Positions 34,901-44,078 of a stretch of DNA of 64,000 nucleotides are shown here, piece after piece. The stretch covers positions 1 through 64,000 of the forward strand of contig CALQCC020000003.1 of assembly GCA_943328975.2 (NCBI GenBank), given 5' to 3'. Made by a program: the position numbers and the translations under genes. This DNA comes from Bordetella parapertussis. GTDB lineage: Bacteria; Acidobacteriota; Terriglobia; Bryobacterales; Bryobacteraceae. The stretch's first letter is position 1, and each line of letters begins with the position of its first letter. Under the pieces are notes generated by a model. It did no database searches. It was not told the DNA's origin and was given only the letters and a program-made list of their open reading frames with translations.

Positions 34901-35717
34901 ACTTCACGACAAAGGCGTCTACCCCGCCGCGATTCGCCGCTTGCAATGCGCCGGCGATGGGGAAATCGAGCGACTCCGTCCACCCGGCTGCGTACAAGTT
35001 TCCTAGGCCATCGCGAGCCACCGTTGTGACCGCGCCCATGCCACTGCCCCCCAAGTACGTCGAGTACGTAATGACTGGATCGATCACCAAAGGCAAAGCG
35101 GCGTCGAAGCCGCCCAGTTCAAATCCGACGGACCGATCCTCAAATACCCGGTAGCTCGCTCGCACGGGGATCCGCGATCCGTCGCGCGCCGATTGATACA
35201 CCTCCGGCGCAAACTCGCGGAACTCTATTGCGCCCACGGTCACCCGGAGATCACCGGCATCCACCCAAACAGTGGACGCCCCTGGATATTCCATCCGGAT
35301 CACGCGTGGATCGACCCCGGGTTGCACCACAAATTCACTTTTCAATAGACGACCCAGGCCCGCATAACTCGCGTCAATGCCCGGATAGAGGCCACGGTAT
35401 ACAACATGATCGAAGGTCGTGAGATCCGTACGCCAAGCCGAGGTGTCGCTCCCCAGAAAGAAATTCGCATGGCCCGCAAGCTGTCCCGCGCCTTCGACGC
35501 GAGTTTCCTTCGAGGCTCCCGCGAAGCGAACTTCCAGGCGAGCGTCACCTACTTGCAGCATCGATCCACTGGTGAGGAACGCAGCCCGCACGTCTGGGGT
35601 CTGCACCACGAAGTGGACCACGGGATCGAACTGCCCGGCGTTGGGCATGAAAACGAGAGGAAGCCCCTCCCCCGCGGCGACCGCGCACAGTATCCCAAAA
35701 CTCATTGCGAGGCGCAT
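31992..35717 (-). CDS. Large exported SBBP beta-propeller protein with four NSQC-type C-terminal domains
   Basis: 1241 residues. Signal peptide (1-17), then an N-terminal domain typical of SBBP proteins (LVFMPNAGQFDPVVHFVVQ ... EFREFAPEVYQ), then seven SBBP repeats of about 60-70 residues (motifs such as YSTYLGG, IAVDGSGNAYVAG, DAFVAKL). The last 550 residues hold four tandem units of about 135 residues, each with a G-S-G-x-x-Q-x-F-T strand, a C-x-x-x-Y-[DN]-[RQ] motif, an NSQC motif and a G-W-V-x-[KQ]-G end. The two cysteines per unit could form a disulfide. A cell-surface or secreted protein; binding role inferred, ligand unknown. Confidence 0.85.
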   Translation of the reverse strand: MRLAMSFGILCAVAAGEGLPLVFMPNAGQFDPVVHFVVQTPDVRAAFLTSGSMLQVGDARLEVRFAGASKETRVEGAGQLAGHANFFLGSDTSAWRTDLTTFDHVVYRGLYPGIDASYAGLGRLLKSEFVVQPGVDPRVIRMEYPGASTVWVDAGDLRVTVGAIEFREFAPEVYQSARDGSRIPVRASYRVFEDRSVGFELGGFDAALPLVIDPVITYSTYLGGSGMGAVTTVARDGLGNLYAAGWTESLDFPIAGALQAANRGGVDAFVVKFDPTGASLMYATYIGGNGDDRAAGIAVDGSGQAHVAGATGSSNFPLAAATRSSFVGGKEGFAFKLNSSGSALVYSTFLGGANYDVATAIAVDASGYAYVAGDTLSADFPVTNAVQSTFGGQNDAFVAKLDAVGVRVFSTFLGGSQGEHVGGIATDGTGVVYLAGGTLSTNFPVAGATQATNGGGQDGFVAKIKTTSTTQLLYSTYLGGTGGSLTAPEQANAIAIDGSGNAYVAGVASSTNFPVTAGALQSNAGGSRDAFITKLNAAGTVRVYSTYLGWTGFDWASGIAVDSAGNAYVAGYTSSVSFANVGGVQTGFKGLYDAFVSKLSPAGNALSFSTLYGGAGSDQVNAVAVDSNGNMFLGGQTSSYDLPAQSAYQTSNTSGNTGWVARIGVTTPPSQVPSADSVNVVYGNGGAATVTAQFSHPAGATSLATVAVLLSRTSSIDFACHVSYNQGTNTLTLANNVVSSGGLNITPGSSSALNSQCQLNGAGSGAVLVGNTLTLTLSLVLDSGFPGNNTVYLYAADANVNTGWVAKAGVSQVSADSVSPSSGSGASQVFTFVFSDTKAASNLQTAAMMINGTLTGTNGCWLVYDRAANTVSLLWDSATGSYAKPLGSNATIQNSQCALGVATMTVSGTSTVLSIPLAFKGSFTGPKNIYMYAVGPNGNTGWVQKGTYSVVAGGVPVANSTAPASGSGAGQTFTFVMSDQGGSNFLVAAAMLFASSPGFNLNNSCYIVYDRTANRFSLMADSIASGSVGLTLGSGGSVSNSQCTLYGSGSTVTIGATTITITLNLTFNPRFAGAKNTFLFASENGFNSGWVQVGSWTVPGTPPTVNSVWPSAGSGLNQNFTASVSTAVSPSDLSRISLLVTPSGTANACYIEYNRTSATIGLYNDGGTILSTKPLGSSAALQNSQCAIGFSVANIAGGTVTITVQIVFKSPAFASSKTVYVEAANPYGSSSFVTKGTWIVP

Positions 35718-35773
35718 TCTGTTCTACCAACTACTTCGGCAAGGCCGAGCCTTCGGGGTATTCAGATTGTTCT

Positions 35774-35779
35774 TATACT
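35774..35779 (+). promoter_or_regulatory. TATACT -10 element six bases before a start codon
   Basis: TATACT ends six bases before the ATG at 35786, with no ribosome binding site between. A leaderless message for the cupin gene is likely. Confidence 0.45.
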
Positions 35780-35785
35780 GAAGCG

Positions 35786-36136
35786 ATGCCTCAACTTATC
35801 GCCCAACCTAATCGCATTCCGGTCCCTGGAAACAAAATCATCGACGAATATGTTGGTCGCGTGAACAGCGGCGAATCGCAGACCAGCATCGCGCACATGC
35901 GTAGCCCGGCGGGCTGGTCCGAGCCGGGTCAGCGCCCTGATTTCGACGAGTTTACGCTGGTGCTCAAAGGTATGATGCGGGTGGAATACGAAGGCGGCGT
36001 GATGGAAGCCGGCGCAGGCCAAGCCATCGTCACGCGCAAAGGTGAGTGGATCCGCTACAGCACGCCCGAAGGCGCCGAATATGTCGCGATCTGCATCCCG
36101 GCGTTCGCGCCAGACACGGTCCATCGCGACGAGTAG
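35786..36136 (+). CDS. Small cupin-domain protein
   Basis: 116 residues, cytoplasmic. A single cupin barrel: FDEFTLVLKGMMRVEYEGGVMEAGAGQAIVTRKGEWIRYSTPEGAEYVAICIPAF shows the glycine and turn pattern of motifs 1 and 2. The usual metal-binding histidines are mostly replaced (DFDEF in motif 1, YST in motif 2), so it may not bind a metal normally. Divergent from the SBBP gene. Confidence 0.75.
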   Translation: MPQLIAQPNRIPVPGNKIIDEYVGRVNSGESQTSIAHMRSPAGWSEPGQRPDFDEFTLVLKGMMRVEYEGGVMEAGAGQAIVTRKGEWIRYSTPEGAEYVAICIPAFAPDTVHRDE

Positions 36137-36137
36137 T

Positions 36138-36572
36138 TTAAGGAGGGCCTTCGGACAACCCGTCGAGCGCCCAGCCGTTGCCCCGATCCTTGAAGTACAA
36201 CGTGTACTCATTGCCGCGAGCTTTCCACGTGATGGAATAGCCTTCGCGGCCTTCCTGCGTGGGTGTTCGTGACGCGATGACTGCCTGGATGTCTGAGGTG
36301 AAGTAAAAATCGAAGCGCGCGGCGAAGGCGGTGGCTACCTTAACATCCCGGGTGGGTCCGTTTTCCCACTGCAGCGGGAACTTTGCACCCTTTGAGATCG
36401 TGGTGGTGTCCCGTTTAACAACGGCCGCTTGGAACTGCTTCCACCAAGCGGCGAAATCTGCACTGGCAGGAGCTACCGCAGGAGCTTTCGCAACCGCCGC
36501 CTTTTGCTTAACGCCCGGGGTTTGCGCCGCGAGCGGGACCAACAGCAGAAGGAACAGCGCAACATTTTTCAT
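36138..36572 (-). CDS. Exported hypothetical protein, NTF2-like appearance
   Basis: 144 residues with a signal peptide (MKNVALFLLLLVPLAAQ) and an alanine/lysine-rich linker. The remaining part (FAAWWKQFQAAVVKRDTTTISKGAKFPLQW ... ITWKARGNEYTLYFKDRGNGWALDGLSEGPP) has the helix-plus-sheet pattern of NTF2-like domains, by eye only. Located between the cupin and the TPR gluzincin, on the same strand as the latter. Confidence 0.6.
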   Translation of the reverse strand: MKNVALFLLLLVPLAAQTPGVKQKAAVAKAPAVAPASADFAAWWKQFQAAVVKRDTTTISKGAKFPLQWENGPTRDVKVATAFAARFDFYFTSDIQAVIASRTPTQEGREGYSITWKARGNEYTLYFKDRGNGWALDGLSEGPP

Positions 36573-36580
36573 GACACCCG

Positions 36581-36586
36581 ATGATA
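36581..36586 (-). promoter_or_regulatory. TATCAT -10 element eight bases before a start codon
   Basis: On the minus strand TATCAT ends eight bases before the ATG at 36572 and no ribosome binding site is present. Confidence 0.3.
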
Positions 36587-36600
36587 CCCCGTGTGTCACC

Positions 36601-38349
36601 TCAGAAGTGGACAGCGCGCGCGACACCATCGGCATTGGAACCTTCCGGCGCAATGGTGAACTGCAAACGGAGCGCGCTGGCCTGCTTCTGCGGTCCACAT
36701 TGGAACTCTGCTCCGCCTTCCCGCCCGGTTACGACTAGGCGATCCGGTTGCAGCACCACGAACGACTTGCGTCCTTGCTCGGTGTCGAGGATGAAGCGTG
36801 CGGGGGTGCGGCAATCCATCTCCACCAGCGTTCCACGGATGTCTTGGAGGATGATTTCCAGGTCGGCGCGCGTGATGTGTTCTTGGCTGGCCGCACCTGC
36901 GGGGGCCGAGGGCGGGTCGGGAATGGCTACACGGCGCTCTGGTTGATTCAAGAAGCGTAGAAGGTCGTCGGCTCGCTGGGTATACTCCGCTGCGGTGGTT
37001 GCCTGTTTCAGTTCCTCCGCTCGAGCCCGAGCATCGTCACGGTCGCCTGTTTGGCTGGCGGCAAACGCGCGAATGTACAGCGCGCGGTCGCGTTGTTCCG
37101 CGGTCTTGACCGACGACACGCCCCGGATCGTGGTGAGAGCTGCCGGATACTGGCGCAAGCTCATCTGCGACGCTGCGAGTTCGAGGCGAGCGTCCGTGTT
37201 CTTTGGCTCCTCTGTTAGGAGGTCGGCCAGAGCCTTGACCGCGTCTTCGGGATGTTGACGCTGGGCCAGGCGTCCGTAATCCCATAGGAACTTCGGACTG
37301 CGATCACCGAGTGCATAGGCCTTGGCGAAGTGGGCGACCGCGTCCTCCTGTTTGTTGTCGCGCCAGGAAAGATAGCCCAGGCTGGACCAAGGCTCCGGTC
37401 GCTGGGCATCTTCGCGGGTGAGTTCCTCGAAGCGCGTGCGAGCTTCGGCTTGTTTGCCGGGAAATCCCATCAGAAGGTCGGCCTGCAGAGTGCGAACGTC
37501 GAACATGTCCGCCGGTTGCGCGGTGATCTTGTCGAGGCCTTCGAGTTTGATCTTGGTGAGCAGGTGTTTGAAGGAATTGCCTCTGATGTAGAACTTCAGG
37601 TCGGCTTCGATTTTGGACAAGGGCTGGCCGTAGACCTTTTCCAGGGCTTCCACGGACGCGGTGCCGTTCTGAATGCTGGCCACGGCGTCCCAGAACTTCG
37701 GACGGTATTCATCGCTGGTTTCCAGCATGTGGACCAGGGCCCAGCTTTCGTTGTAGAACGTGCCCGCGCGTTTGGCTTCGTTGTAGTACGGTGACGATCG
37801 GTCGGCGGAGACGATGCCTGCAAGGGGAATCCACGCTTCCGAATAAAGGGCCTGCAAGCGGCCAGGAATGATGTCGCCGAAGAGCGTGTCGCTGCCCAGC
37901 GGGTGCATGGTGGAGAACAGTTCGGCGAGGCCTTCGTTGAGCCACGGCGGCAACGTGTAGCCGCTATGTTTCATGACCAGGTGCGTGTATTCGTGGGTGG
38001 CGGCTTGCGCCGTCTGCTCGCCTGTTTTACCCATGACGATGAAATCGCGGTCGGATTGACCTGTGTAGTAGGCGATGGCGAATTCGTTGAACCGGTACGG
38101 CAGGTATTCCTTCTCGGTGCCGAACATTACGACGTAGACGGGGACCGACTTGGCGACCGGGGCTCCTGTCATCTGGATGAAGAAGCCACGGACGCGCTCG
38201 AAGTAATTCAGCGCATCGCGACTGGCGCGTTCATTGGCGCTGGAATACATGCTGAAGTTTTCGTTCTGCAGGTGGATCCACTTGGGCTGCGCGGAGAGGG
38301 AGGCGGCGCATAACAACACCAGAGAGAAGAGCGAGTGCGCCCGATTCAT
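36601..38349 (-). CDS. Exported gluzincin-like peptidase with TPR repeats
   Basis: 582 residues. Signal peptide (1-20), then a peptidase-MA/DUF1570-like domain with the zinc motif HEYTH at 119-123 and WLNEGLAELFS, where Glu139 or Glu143 is the likely third ligand. The second half is a run of tetratricopeptide repeats (RPEPWSSLGYLSWRDNKQEDAVAHFAKAYALGD; NTDARLELAASQMSLRQYPAALTTIRGV), and the end is a small beta domain. Probably a periplasmic metallopeptidase; the substrate is not known. Confidence 0.82.
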   Translation of the reverse strand: MNRAHSLFSLVLLCAASLSAQPKWIHLQNENFSMYSSANERASRDALNYFERVRGFFIQMTGAPVAKSVPVYVVMFGTEKEYLPYRFNEFAIAYYTGQSDRDFIVMGKTGEQTAQAATHEYTHLVMKHSGYTLPPWLNEGLAELFSTMHPLGSDTLFGDIIPGRLQALYSEAWIPLAGIVSADRSSPYYNEAKRAGTFYNESWALVHMLETSDEYRPKFWDAVASIQNGTASVEALEKVYGQPLSKIEADLKFYIRGNSFKHLLTKIKLEGLDKITAQPADMFDVRTLQADLLMGFPGKQAEARTRFEELTREDAQRPEPWSSLGYLSWRDNKQEDAVAHFAKAYALGDRSPKFLWDYGRLAQRQHPEDAVKALADLLTEEPKNTDARLELAASQMSLRQYPAALTTIRGVSSVKTAEQRDRALYIRAFAASQTGDRDDARARAEELKQATTAAEYTQRADDLLRFLNQPERRVAIPDPPSAPAGAASQEHITRADLEIILQDIRGTLVEMDCRTPARFILDTEQGRKSFVVLQPDRLVVTGREGGAEFQCGPQKQASALRLQFTIAPEGSNADGVARAVHF

Positions 38350-38356
38350 GCCTGGG

Positions 38357-38362
38357 ATTCTA
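38357..38362 (-). promoter_or_regulatory. TAGAAT -10 element seven bases before a start codon
   Basis: On the minus strand TAGAAT ends seven bases before the ATG at 38349, without a ribosome binding site, another case of the leaderless pattern. Confidence 0.35.
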
Positions 38363-38433
38363 TCACCAATCGGTAAATGCCATTTTACGCATCACGCGCC
38401 AAGCCGGCTGCCGATTGCCGCGGACAATGATAC

Positions 38434-39414
38434 ATTCGGATTCTGAGCCCTCTTTCCATCACCCACGTTGACACCGAAACCGCCTGGCGGGGCGGGCAGC
38501 AATCGCTGCTGACGCTGGCTCGCGGCTTGCGGGCTCGCGGTCACATCCAGACCATCGTTTGCCCGGAGGCGAGCGCGCTGGCCGCACGAGCTCGGGACGA
38601 GGAGTTTGCGGTCGCGGTGAAGTGCCCTCGAACGGGCGACATTGTGCATGCGCATTCCGGGCGGGCGCACAATGTGGCGGTACGGGCTACGCTCGGGTCG
38701 TCCATCACGCGCGTTGTGACACGTCACGTCGCGTTCGCTCCGCGGCATCCGATGATTCATCGGCTCAAGTACACCAAGAGCTGTGACGGGATTATCGCTG
38801 TCTCCGATGCTGTTCGCGACGTGCTGGTGCGGGCGGGGATTCCGGCGGGACACGTTGAAGTGATCCATACGGGGATCGAACTGCCTGAGCAGGTCGCGCG
38901 GCGCGAGCACGACGGATTGGTGGTAGGGCACATGGGCGCGTTCACCAGAGAGAAAGGGCAGGACGTCTTGATTGCTGCGGCGCGGTTGTTGCCCAGCGTG
39001 CACTTCGTGCTGGCTGGCGAAGGGGCTCTGCTGGAGGAATTGAAGCGTGATGCTCCGTCGAATGTGGAATTTCCTGGATTCGTTCGCGACCAGGGGACTT
39101 TCTTCGCCGGGCTCGATCTGTTTGTGATGCCGTCGCGGTCTGAGGCCTGGGGGCTGGCGGCGCTGGAGGCAATGGCGCATCTGGTGCCGGTGATCGCCAG
39201 CAATATTCACGGGCTGGCGGAGATCGTCACGCCACAAACCGGATGGCTGGTTCCCGTAGGCAATGCGGCGGCGCTGGCTGCGGCGATTGCTGAGGTGGAT
39301 CCGGCTCGGCTGGAAGAGCTCGGGATCGTGGCGCGCGAGCGGGCAGAGCAGTTCACGGTGGAGAAGATGGCCCAAAAAACGGAAACTTTCTACCGCCGTT
39401 TGCATCGATTATGA
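38434..39414 (+). CDS. Glycosyltransferase family 4 protein with non-standard start
   Basis: Up to 326 residues. The C-terminal GT4 half is clear: VEVIHTGIELP, VVGHMGAFTREKGQDVLIAAARLLP, FFAGLDLFVMPSRSEAWGLAALEAMAHLVPVIASNIHGLAEIV (E-x7-E motif). The conserved N-terminus ITHVDTETAWRGGQQSLLTLARGL is encoded from 38458 on, yet no ATG, GTG or TTG precedes it after the in-frame stop at 38428; only ATT (38434 or 38440) or CTG (38443) are available, or a one-base frameshift from the ATG at 38427. Standard callers would start at the TTG at 38527 and lose this part. The donor and acceptor sugars are unknown. Confidence 0.75.
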   Translation: MRILSPLSITHVDTETAWRGGQQSLLTLARGLRARGHIQTIVCPEASALAARARDEEFAVAVKCPRTGDIVHAHSGRAHNVAVRATLGSSITRVVTRHVAFAPRHPMIHRLKYTKSCDGIIAVSDAVRDVLVRAGIPAGHVEVIHTGIELPEQVARREHDGLVVGHMGAFTREKGQDVLIAAARLLPSVHFVLAGEGALLEELKRDAPSNVEFPGFVRDQGTFFAGLDLFVMPSRSEAWGLAALEAMAHLVPVIASNIHGLAEIVTPQTGWLVPVGNAAALAAAIAEVDPARLEELGIVARERAEQFTVEKMAQKTETFYRRLHRL

Positions 39415-39734
39415 TGAAGATGATGAAGCCTATTTTGTTACTCGTTGCCGCGCTAGCCGCTCTTCCCTTATTGCAGGCCCAAGGCCTACCCGCAGGCAAA
39501 ACCCCGGAGAGCAACAAAGGCAAGGATCTTGTGGACAGCCAATGCGCCAGCTGCCACGGATTGGAACAAGTGATGGCGCATCGCGACAGCAAGGACGGCT
39601 GGGACGCTGTGGTGGCCTACATGGTCTCGCGCGGGATGGCGGCCTCCGACGATGAAGTGAAGCTCATGGTCAGTTACCTTGCGGAATCGTTCCCCGCTAC
39701 GCCGAAGCAGCCCGCCGCGGGCAAGGCCAAGTAG
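39411..39734 (+). CDS. Small exported mono-heme cytochrome c
   Basis: 107 residues with a signal peptide (residues 1-23, LLQAQ) and one CASCH heme motif (QCASCHGLEQVMAHR). GWDAVVAYMVSRGMAASDDEVKLMVSYLAESFP resembles small cytochromes of quinohaemoprotein systems. It overlaps the glycosyltransferase by ATGA and precedes the FMN oxidase by 38 bases, making it a plausible electron acceptor for that enzyme. Located in the periplasm. Confidence 0.85.
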   Translation: MMKMMKPILLLVAALAALPLLQAQGLPAGKTPESNKGKDLVDSQCASCHGLEQVMAHRDSKDGWDAVVAYMVSRGMAASDDEVKLMVSYLAESFPATPKQPAAGKAK

Positions 39735-39758
39735 TCCCTTTTTGAAAACCGCGGGTGC

Positions 39759-39764
39759 TACAAT
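39759..39764 (+). promoter_or_regulatory. TACAAT -10 element eight bases before a start codon
   Basis: TACAAT ends eight bases before the ATG at 39773 and there is no ribosome binding site. It would allow the FMN oxidase to be made from its own leaderless message. Confidence 0.35.
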
Positions 39765-39772
39765 GGCCCGCG

Positions 39773-40933
<1,161 letters not shown>

Positions 40934-40989
40934 CGGCTCGCGCTATGATGTGAGGAAGCTTACTAATTAAGGAGAGCTACAAAAAAACA

Positions 40990-41580
40990 ATGCGCAAGTT
41001 TATATCAGTTGCACTCGCGCTGGTGGTGGCCGTGGCCATCGTCGGTGCGCAAGACAAGGGCAAGGGCGGTGGCGGTAAGGGCAAGGGCGGTGGCCTGGTT
41101 TTGTCGCCCACCATCCAGATCGCTGTCGAAGGCGTGGCCAACGGAATGTTCCCCGCTGCGAACGCAGGGAATGGCAAGGGATCGCCGAAGATCAGCTGGA
41201 CGCAGGTTCCCGCAGGTACCCAGGCGTTCGCGCTGATCATGCACGACCCGACCCCGGTTCTCAACAAGAACGCCATCGGCGACGTGACGCATTGGGTTGT
41301 CTATGACATCCCCGGCACCGCCACGGGCCTCCCCGCAGGCGTTGCGGCGGGCGAACTTCCGGACGGCACCAAGCAGGGCTTGGGCATCACCGGTCAAGCG
41401 GCGTACTTCGGCCCCGGCCCGCCGGCCGGCCACGGTCCGCACCTCTACACGATTGAACTGTGGGCGCTGGATGCGAAGCTCAGCTTGCCGGCTGGCGCGA
41501 CCCGTGACGCAGTGATGACGGCCATGAACGGCCACGTGCTCGCCAAGGGCATGGTTGTCGCGGCATTTGAGAACAAGTAA
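40990..41580 (+). CDS. Exported PEBP family (YbhB/YbcL) protein, second copy
   Basis: 196 residues. Signal peptide (1-20), then a lysine/glycine-rich linker (DKGKGGGGKGKGGG) and a PEBP domain with LIMHDPTP, VTHWVVYDIPGTATGLPAG, QAAYFGPGPPAGHGPHLYTIELWALD; these are the ligand-pocket motifs of bacterial members. It keeps the D-P-T motif that the first copy (141-776) has lost. AAGGAGAG lies 13 bases before the start. A hairpin terminator follows. Confidence 0.9.
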   Translation: MRKFISVALALVVAVAIVGAQDKGKGGGGKGKGGGLVLSPTIQIAVEGVANGMFPAANAGNGKGSPKISWTQVPAGTQAFALIMHDPTPVLNKNAIGDVTHWVVYDIPGTATGLPAGVAAGELPDGTKQGLGITGQAAYFGPGPPAGHGPHLYTIELWALDAKLSLPAGATRDAVMTAMNGHVLAKGMVVAAFENK

Positions 41581-41591
41581 GTGAGGAGCAT

Positions 41592-41620
41592 GGGGGCGGC
41601 TTCGGCCGTCCCCTTCCTGT
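41592..41620 (+). terminator. Hairpin terminator after the PEBP gene
   Basis: GGGGGCGGC (41592-41600) pairs with GCCGTCCCC (41605-41613) around a TTCG tetraloop, with one G-T pair, and a weak T/C-rich tail follows. It separates the PEBP gene from the subunit-3 gene and may end or attenuate the transcript. Confidence 0.6.
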
Positions 41621-41621
41621 T

Positions 41622-42221
41622 ATGAAAGATTCAAACCCCTCCCGTAGAGCAGTTCTCGCGAGCGCCGCGATCGTTCCAGTGGCGGCGTTGACGAGTTCCG
41701 CTCAGCAAACACCTGCCCCGGTTGGCGCACTCAGCGCAGCCCAAATGAAAACCCTGGAGGCCTTCGTCGACCGCTTGATCCCCGCCGATGAACTTGGTCC
41801 GGGAGCCGTGGCCGCGGGAGCCCAGAACTACATCAATATTCAACTCGCCGGATACTTAGCCGCCGAGAAGGCCGCCTTCGTCGCAGGCCTGGAGGGCATG
41901 GAAGCCTACGCCAAGCGCGTGCACGGCTCCGCCTTCACCGAACTATCGCCGGAGAAGCGCGACGAAGTGCTGACCGCGATGGACGGCGGCAAGGCCGATG
42001 GCTTCGCCGCCGCCCGCAACTTTTTCACCCGCGCCCGCCGCCTGACGCTCGAAGGAACTTTCGGCGATCCGCACTACGGCGGCAACGCCAACGGAATTGG
42101 ATGGGACATCATCCGCTATCCCGGCCCCCGTCCGGCCGTGGCACCCGAAGAACAGAGATTGGAAAAGCCCGCTACCCCCTATCGCCGCTCGGCATGGGGC
42201 GCAGCGGAGCACGAACATTAA
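41622..42221 (+). CDS. Gluconate 2-dehydrogenase subunit 3 family protein, unpaired
   Basis: 199 residues with a twin-arginine leader (PSRRAVLASAAIVPVAALTSSAQ) and the family core (LSAAQMKTLEAFVDRLIPADE, QNYINIQLAG, TFGDPHYGGNANGIGWDIIRYPGP). Unlike the copy at 25449-26123 it has no GMC dehydrogenase gene beside it, so its flavoprotein partner must be encoded elsewhere, or it may serve the other dehydrogenase. Confidence 0.85.
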   Translation: MKDSNPSRRAVLASAAIVPVAALTSSAQQTPAPVGALSAAQMKTLEAFVDRLIPADELGPGAVAAGAQNYINIQLAGYLAAEKAAFVAGLEGMEAYAKRVHGSAFTELSPEKRDEVLTAMDGGKADGFAAARNFFTRARRLTLEGTFGDPHYGGNANGIGWDIIRYPGPRPAVAPEEQRLEKPATPYRRSAWGAAEHEH

Positions 42222-42241
42222 AGCAGTATTGGAGGAAGTAT

Positions 42242-44003
42242 ATGAAACGCATTCTTAGTTTGCTGGCACTCGCAGCGAGCGCAGCATTTGCACAGACGCC
42301 GTCGATTACAGCGGTCCTTGATGGCGGCGCCTACACGAACAACATCGCGCAGGGCTCGGTTTTTGTCGTGAAGGGCAGTTCGCTGAGTGCCGCAGGCTAT
42401 GTGGCAGCAACCGCTCCCATCTATCCGACGACGCTGAACAGCGTAAGGATAACCTTGACGGCGGTGACTGGGGGAACGGTGATCAACCCCCTCATGGTCT
42501 ACACCTACAATCTTGATGGAGTCAACCAATTAGCCGCCGTGCTGCCCTCCACCGCAGCCGCCGGCGCCTATGATCTCCGAGTGATTAACGGCGCAAGTAC
42601 CTCGGGCGCGTTCCGCACGAATATTCAGGCGCGCAAACCTGGCATAGTTACCGCCAGTGGCGATGGTAGCGGTCCCGCCCAAGCAACCCTGAACGGTGCT
42701 CTGATCCTCCAGCGCACCTCAAACGTTGGAAAGATTGGGCAGTTCGATACCCGCCCGGCTCATTTGGGCGAACGCGTCGATCTATGGGGCACGGGTTTAG
42801 GGCCAGACGTAGCGTCCGACACGGGAGGCACTTCGGGAGACCAAACGGCTGCAGCCCAAATAGTGGTGCTAATAGACGGAACGCCGGTGACCCCACTCTA
42901 TGCAGGCCGGTCGTCAGGATTTCCCGGACTCGATCAAATCGTCTTCATCCTCCCTACCACCACTGCGCTCAGTTGCACCGTGGGTATTCAGGTACGGGCG
43001 GGCGGAGTTTCTTAGCAACGCTGTGACAATCGCAACCGCAACCGGTGACACTTGTCCCCCTCCCTCGACGGGTGGTGGCGGAGGTGGTGGCGGTAGCATC
43101 AACCCAACCCAGGGTGAAATCGATTCGTGGATCTCTCGCGGTAGCTATGTTTCGGGCAATATCAGTTTCAACCGTAATACTTCCTACGCCACCACCGATT
43201 CGGTAGGAGTGAGCGGTGTCACGGCATCGACCACGTTGACTAAGACGGATTCCATCGGGGGCCAATTTTCGCGGTTGGGCGGGGCAGACCTGCCGAAGCT
43301 TTTGCGGGGTGAGCTACCGGCGGGTTTCCCGAATTTCAATCCGACGATAGGAAGTTGCAGTGTGTACACGATGCAACAACTCCTGACAAACCCATTCCCC
43401 CTCTTTACTTCAGTCAATCTGGATGCAGGTGACCCTTTAACCTCCGTCGGACCGGCCGGTACCCGAACGATTCCCAGGCAGAGCAATCAGATTGTGGGAC
43501 CTACCTATTCCACGCCGAGTAACTTCCCGAACAACTACATTAACTCTGGCAGCTATACGCTCTCTGGCCCCGGCGGATCGCAGGTTGGTTCCTTCTCCGG
43601 TTCGCTCGACGTCGTTTCCGACTTCGTCGTCACCAATGCCGAAACCGATTTTCGTGTGGTCAACCGGAATAGTCCTCTTACCGTCCGGTGGACGGGCGGC
43701 GCAGCCGGGACAGTTCTCACGATTCAGGGCCAAAGCACTAGTATCTCTGGAACCACCGTGGGCGGCGCTGGGTTCGTGTGTATCGCCAATACCTCCGCAG
43801 GACAATTTACCGTTCCTGCTGACATTCTCCGCCAGCTCCCCGCTAGTTCGTCGATTGGCGCGGGGGGATTCAACTTCATCACCCGTGGGGCATTCATAGT
43901 GCTCGCTCCAGGAACTGGTGCGCGCTTCAACGCACCGTCAGGGGTGGATATTTTGACGGTGAACAACTTCTGGTCTTGGTCGTATACGCCGCAATACCAA
44001 TAA
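42242..44003 (+). pseudogene. TIGR03437-type exported protein gene with a one-base frameshift
   Basis: GGAGGAAGTAT precedes the ATG, and the product starts with a signal peptide (MKRILSLLALAASAAFAQ). Frame 1 runs to a TAG at 43013-43015 just after VGIQVRAGGVS; the second frame continues as SNAVTIATATGDTCPPPS to the stop at 44003. Removing one T near 43012 joins them as GGVSSNAVT, exactly as in the intact paralogue that follows (CNVAVLITTNSVQANPTT). The Solibacter-type TIGR03437 domain is marked by RSSGFPGLDQIVFILP. Either a recent pseudogene or a sequencing error in a T-rich spot. Confidence 0.8.
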
Positions 44004-44078
44004 GGGCTACGGTTTGGGCGAGCAACTACCGATCACTTCCTTGACCATTTTGTCCGACTCAGAAGGAGTGCCAGAAGA

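Noticed and set aside
38527-39414. Glycosyltransferase starting at TTG 38527
   Set aside because: This start would drop the conserved HVDTE..WRGGQQ segment typical of the family, so an upstream non-standard start or a frameshift is more likely.
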